Assembly (NCBI GenBank): GCA_037446075.1
Contig: JBBIJH010000048.1
Span: forward strand, 1-17,676
Reading direction: 5' to 3'
From: JBBIJH01 sp037446075
GTDB taxonomy: Bacteria; Bacteroidota; Ignavibacteria; UBA10030; JAHEZR01
DNA: 17,676 nucleotides
Numbering within the stretch: the first letter of the stretch is position 1; each line of letters starts with the position of its first letter. Positions 14,290 through 17,676 of this stretch are shown here, one piece after another. The position numbers and the translations under genes were made by a program. The notes under the pieces are model-generated. The model was not told where the DNA came from. It was given only the letters and a program-made list of their open reading frames with translations, and did no database searches.

Positions 14290-15114
14290 GTGCGGAAAAT
14301 CAAATCCGTGGCCTTCCAGGGTGAGCGTGGCGCCTTCAGTGAGCAAGCGGCGAGGAAAATCTTTGGAAGAAATCTCACCACCCTGCCTGTTCCCGCCTTC
14401 GAAGATATCTTCAAGTTGATTACTCAGAGAAAGGTGGATGCCGGGATTGTTCCCATCGAGAACTCCCTCCAGGGCAGTATCCTCGAAGTCTACGACCTAC
14501 TTGAACACTTTCATCTCTACATCATTGGCGAGGTGAAACTCCGCGTTGTACACTGCTTGATGGCACATCGCGGTGCCTCGCTTAAGAAGATCCGGCGGAT
14601 CTATTCCCACCCACAGGCGTTAGCACAGTGCCGGTCATTCCTCGGCAGGCTTCCCGAAGTAGAGGCAGTTCCCTCGTACGATACCGCGGGTGCGGCAAAG
14701 CTGATCAGAGAGAAGAACATGATGGATGCCGCCGCAATTGCGAGTGCCGAAGCAGCACGAGTGTACAGTCTCAAGATGCTGGCACGAGGGATTGAGAACA
14801 ACGATGCAAACTACACAAGGTTTCTTGTCCTTGGCAGAGCACCCGTGAGAGTCAACAGAAAAGGAAAGACCTCCTTGATTTTCTCGGTGAAAAACATTCC
14901 TGGCTCCCTCGTCACTGCGCTGAGCCCATTCGCGTCACGCAGGATCAACCTCCACAAGATCGAGTCCCGGCCTGTAATAGGAAAACCCTGGCAGTATCTT
15001 TTCTACCTTGACTTTGACGGCAGTGTCGATGAGCAAACCTGCGCGGATGCAATCGCCGAGTTGCGGAAGAAGGCTTCATACGTGAAAGTTCTTGGGTCAT
15101 ATCCGAGGGGATAA
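14290..15114 (+). CDS. pheA: Prephenate dehydratase with ACT domain
   Basis: This enzyme of about 274 aa converts prephenate to phenylpyruvate in phenylalanine synthesis. The catalytic part starts SVAFQGERGAFSEQAA, includes VPIENSLQGS, and ends with the TRF motif (residues 176-178, NYTRFLVLG) that holds the active-site Thr. The C-terminal ACT domain has GSLV (205-208) and ESRP (225-228), the motifs that bind phenylalanine in feedback-inhibited enzymes, so allosteric inhibition is expected. There is no chorismate mutase domain. Two GTG starts are possible: 14290, just after the preceding stop, and 14263, which adds 9 residues and has GGAAG 8 nt upstream. The choice is uncertain. Confidence 0.93.
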   Translation: MRKIKSVAFQGERGAFSEQAARKIFGRNLTTLPVPAFEDIFKLITQRKVDAGIVPIENSLQGSILEVYDLLEHFHLYIIGEVKLRVVHCLMAHRGASLKKIRRIYSHPQALAQCRSFLGRLPEVEAVPSYDTAGAAKLIREKNMMDAAAIASAEAARVYSLKMLARGIENNDANYTRFLVLGRAPVRVNRKGKTSLIFSVKNIPGSLVTALSPFASRRINLHKIESRPVIGKPWQYLFYLDFDGSVDEQTCADAIAELRKKASYVKVLGSYPRG

Positions 15115-15120
15115 ATTGCA

Positions 15121-15999
15121 ATGAGCTTCTCCTTCGCAGTGAAAGAAGCACTTTCCGGATTCCGACGGGCAAAGCTCTCCACTTTTTTCTCCATCCTTAA
15201 GATTGCCATTGCGCTGACGCTTCTCGGTGTTTTCGGCATCATCACCAGGAATGGGATGGAACTCGTGGCCAGTATCAGGAACAAAGTAGAACTGGAAGCA
15301 TTTCTCAACGACCGAGCGAAGCCAGGGGAGATTGAAGAAATCCAGAAAGCAATTCAAGGCATCGAGGGAGTGGAAAGCGTGAGGTACATCTCAAAGGAAG
15401 AAGCCGCCAAAATCTTCAAAGAAGAGTTTGGGGAAGATATTAATAGAATGCTGGCCTTTAATCCACTTCCCGCTTCTTTCAAGATTTCGTTGTTGAAGGA
15501 CTATCGCACTGCGGAGAAGGCGAGCAAAATCCAAGAGAAAGTTCAGCAGCTGCGAATGGTGGATGAGGTGATCTATCGAAAGAATCTCCTGGAGTTCATT
15601 GACCAGCGTGTGAGAATGCTTTCGTTTCTTGCGCTTGGGTTTGGCGCCCTGATTGTCCTTTCATCTGTCTTCCTCGTTTCGAACACGATTCGACTCTCCC
15701 TTCAATCAAAGCAACAGTTGATTCAGACAATGCGAGAGGTGGGGGCACGACCGGTGACCATTCAAGTGTCGTTCCTCCTCGACGGTATGATTCAAGGTCT
15801 TGTAGGTGGACTGTTAGCGGCGGCAGTCCTCTACGTGCTGCTCGAAGTTGCCTTGTCACAGCTTGCCTCTGAGCTGATCGGCCTGCTCTCCACCAACCTC
15901 TATGATTATGGAGCGTTGATCCTTGTCGGTGCTGTCCTCGGACTTCTTACCACCGGGTTTTCCGCCCGGAAGTTTGTAAAGGAGCCGAAGGCAAACTAG
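15121..15999 (+). CDS. ftsX: Cell division protein FtsX (permease-like)
   Basis: This 292-aa inner-membrane protein normally pairs with the ATPase FtsE to control septal peptidoglycan hydrolases. Membrane segments are at about 21-42, 167-189, 216-245 and 264-281. The large periplasmic loop between the first two contains VELEAFL and NPLPASF, both typical of FtsX. The cytoplasmic stretch RLSLQSKQQLIQTMREVGA follows the second segment. It starts 6 nt after pheA, with AGGGG about 11 nt upstream. No ftsE is in the window, so the partner must be encoded elsewhere. After the stop (16000-16097) there is no clear terminator before the convergent gene. Confidence 0.92.
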   Translation: MSFSFAVKEALSGFRRAKLSTFFSILKIAIALTLLGVFGIITRNGMELVASIRNKVELEAFLNDRAKPGEIEEIQKAIQGIEGVESVRYISKEEAAKIFKEEFGEDINRMLAFNPLPASFKISLLKDYRTAEKASKIQEKVQQLRMVDEVIYRKNLLEFIDQRVRMLSFLALGFGALIVLSSVFLVSNTIRLSLQSKQQLIQTMREVGARPVTIQVSFLLDGMIQGLVGGLLAAAVLYVLLEVALSQLASELIGLLSTNLYDYGALILVGAVLGLLTTGFSARKFVKEPKAN

Positions 16000-16097
16000 C
16001 CATTCTGGAATCTCTCGCGATCGCCTACATTCTTGAACAACGAAAAAGTCCGATCCCTGCCAAAGTGAGACCGAACATACATCTTTGTCTTTCCGAC

Positions 16098-17207
16098 TTA
16101 TCCTCCCAACATCTTCTCGGCGGCAGCCCTCAAGCTGCTCTTCGGATGCTCGTCGATTAACCGCCGCAGATATTCCTTTGCCAAATCTGCTCTCTGCAAC
16201 TCCAGGTAACACCTCCCGATGAAGAAGAGAAGCAGATCTTCATGAGAAAAGTCGGGATATGCGAATAGTATTTTCTTGAAGTCTTCAATCGCCTTTTCCC
16301 GCTCTCCCAGTTCCATCTTGCAGTACCCTGCCTGCACTGAAGCGTACGGTGCAATATCCTCCTGAGGAAACTCACGGGCAAGTGACTGAAATTCCTGCAG
16401 TGCCTTTTCTTTTTCCCCTTTCATCAAGTAGGCTGAGGCAATGTCGTAACGTGCATTTGCCTTTTCACTTCCATCTTGAGCAAGGTCAGCTGATTTTTGG
16501 AATTCAAGAATTGCCCCGTCAAAGTCCTGAAGCAACGAGCGAACTCTGCCAATTTCCATCAATGCCTCGGCTCGCTGACCCCTGGAGGAAGATCGGGAGG
16601 CCATTTTCTGAAAGGCCTCGATGGCATCCTCATACTTTTGCTGGCGCTTGAAGAGATTTCCGAGGAGTCGGTACCCCTCGATTGCGTATTTCGAGTTGGG
16701 GTATTTGGATACTAGAGTGTTGATGTCCCCGACAGTGGCCTGATCTTCGCCAAGCTCATAGTTTGAAAAAGCAATGACGTACTGACACCCGTCGGCCCAT
16801 TTGCTGTCGGGCGACGTGGCTAGCAACTTCTTGGCCTCATCAATCGCGAGAGAATATTGACGCAGGTTCAGGTAACTCTGGGCAAGGTAGTATTGAGCAT
16901 CGGCGGTATATGACCCCACTGCATAGCCGGTGATCACCTTTTCGAACTCTCTCAGCGCGCCACTATACGCTCGCGCTTGATAATGAATGGTTGCTATTGC
17001 CAATTGAGCCTCAGCGGCCTTCCCCGTCCCGGGTTGTTGTTTAATAATTCTGAGGTAGGGCTGAAGCTGTGTGGAGTCAACTTGAGGCTCAATGAAGACG
17101 GCGATGTGGCCAGCAACTTTTGAAGTCGGGAGTGAGGGTGGCTGCTGTGCAGAGCAGAGCGAGGCTATAGCGATGCCAGGTAGCAACGAAGACAGTATGA
17201 GTTTCAT
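16098..17207 (-). CDS. Secreted tetratricopeptide-repeat protein
   Basis: This 369-aa protein has a signal peptide (MKLILSSLLPGIAIASLCSA) and then, over residues of about 45-365, some eight tandem TPR units. Typical pieces are ARAYSGALREFEKVI, YLAQSYLNLRQYSLAIDEA, RQQKYEDAIEAFQKM, MKGEKEKALQEFQSLAREFP and LELQRADLAKEYLRRLIDEHP. It resembles the TPR scaffold of BamD or CpoB (YbgF) but lacks features that would prove either, so only a periplasmic protein-interaction role can be inferred. The frame allows a start at 17228; the ATG at 17207 is preferred because AAAGGAG lies 8 nt upstream and the signal peptide begins there. It follows the type IX cargo gene by 17 nt. Confidence 0.85.
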   Translation of the reverse strand: MKLILSSLLPGIAIASLCSAQQPPSLPTSKVAGHIAVFIEPQVDSTQLQPYLRIIKQQPGTGKAAEAQLAIATIHYQARAYSGALREFEKVITGYAVGSYTADAQYYLAQSYLNLRQYSLAIDEAKKLLATSPDSKWADGCQYVIAFSNYELGEDQATVGDINTLVSKYPNSKYAIEGYRLLGNLFKRQQKYEDAIEAFQKMASRSSSRGQRAEALMEIGRVRSLLQDFDGAILEFQKSADLAQDGSEKANARYDIASAYLMKGEKEKALQEFQSLAREFPQEDIAPYASVQAGYCKMELGEREKAIEDFKKILFAYPDFSHEDLLLFFIGRCYLELQRADLAKEYLRRLIDEHPKSSLRAAAEKMLGG

Positions 17208-17224
17208 AGTAGTATCTCCTTTCC

Positions 17225-17676
17225 TCACCGAACAATGATCATCTTCTTGGTGCTAGTGAAGCGTGCGGTAGTGAGCCGATAGATGTACACTCCGCTGGGG
17301 ACTACCATGCCTTCATCATTTCTCCCTTCCCATGAGACGAGATGCGACCCAGCAGTCATCTCTCTACTGACCAACGTCTTCACTTCTCGTCCCAGGACGT
17401 CGTATATCTTCAAGACTGTCCAAGCGTTTTCAGTCAGCTGAAACCGTATGTTAGTTGCGGGATTGAACGGATTTGGATAGTTCTGCTCCAATGCGTACTC
17501 AGTCGGAACCAGGACCGAAGACTTTACCTCCGCACTGAGTTGTGAGTGGGGGATTGTCCCCACTGACCTCCCCGACGTCCTTGAAACACCATCCGGAGAA
17601 GGGTTCGTAAGGAAGACCTTGAAGGCTCCTAGGAGCTGTCCACCCTGAACAAGTTCAAGGCTAACTTCGGAATCAT
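17225..17676 (-). CDS. Type IX secretion cargo protein, C-terminal sorting domain (partial)
   Basis: The frame is open from its stop at 17225 to the right edge of the window, so at least 150 C-terminal residues of a longer protein are visible. The last 90 are a classic type IX secretion (Por) C-terminal sorting domain: LEQNYPNPFNPATNIRFQL, then LKIYDVLGREVKTLV, VSWEGRNDEGMVVPSGVYIY and KKMIIVR. Such domains direct a protein across the outer membrane and are usually removed. The function of the cargo lies in the missing part. It is probably co-transcribed with the TPR gene. Confidence 0.88.
   Translation of the reverse strand, partial: DSEVSLELVQGGQLLGAFKVFLTNPSPDGVSRTSGRSVGTIPHSQLSAEVKSSVLVPTEYALEQNYPNPFNPATNIRFQLTENAWTVLKIYDVLGREVKTLVSREMTAGSHLVSWEGRNDEGMVVPSGVYIYRLTTARFTSTKKMIIVR

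Noticed and set aside
1..17676. Mobile elements, CRISPR arrays, tRNA genes or defence systems
   Set aside because: No transposase, integrase, regularly spaced repeats, cloverleaf or defence domain was recognised on either strand; all sizeable frames are housekeeping, envelope or unknown lipoprotein genes.

Overview
The window looks like chromosomal DNA from a Gram-negative bacterium of the Fibrobacteres-Chlorobi-Bacteroidetes (FCB) side of the tree, most likely outside classical Bacteroidia (Ignavibacteria/Chlorobi-like). Three things point there: an LpxC-FabZ fusion, a type IX secretion C-terminal sorting domain of the NYPNPFNP type at the right edge, and a BamA/OmpH/Lpx envelope cluster. 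No mobile element, CRISPR array, tRNA or transferred island is visible. It is a dense core-genome region, so several findings concern regulation and residue-level details rather than a new machine.

Layout, left to right. (1) 1-304: the 5' end of a 16S rRNA gene on the minus strand, its leader with a boxA and a cUUCGg hairpin, and its promoter. (2) 305-2223: a two-gene minus-strand unit, surE then a phosphofructokinase with pyrophosphate-type residues, with its own promoter. (3) 2231-11972: a minus-strand envelope and acyl-carrier operon in the order uppS, bamA, two ompH/skp paralogues, lpxD, lpxC-fabZ, lpxA, a LipM-like octanoyltransferase, panB. A promoter lies at its start and a strong intrinsic terminator at its end. 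(4) 12029-15999: a divergent plus-strand unit with its own promoter: ybaB, recR, two small probable lipoproteins, pheA (prephenate dehydratase), ftsX. (5) 16098-17676: convergent minus-strand genes, a secreted TPR protein preceded by the C-terminal end of a type IX cargo protein that runs off the window.

How the genes fit together. In the long operon, UppS makes the undecaprenyl carrier. BamA and the OmpH chaperones build outer-membrane proteins. LpxA, LpxC and LpxD carry out early lipid A synthesis, and FabZ, LpxA, LpxD and LipM all use acyl-ACP. PanB feeds the pathway to the ACP/CoA prosthetic group. The plus-strand unit mixes recombination (YbaB, RecR), aromatic amino-acid synthesis and cell division.

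Four putative promoters share one architecture (TTGACT or TTGATT, exactly 17 bp, TATATT or TAAATT). This is the classical sigma-70 type and not the TAnnTTTG type known from Bacteroidia. Several start codons were moved from the longest reading frame on the basis of ribosome binding sites, promoters or overlaps. There is one 10-base assembly gap, inside bamA.
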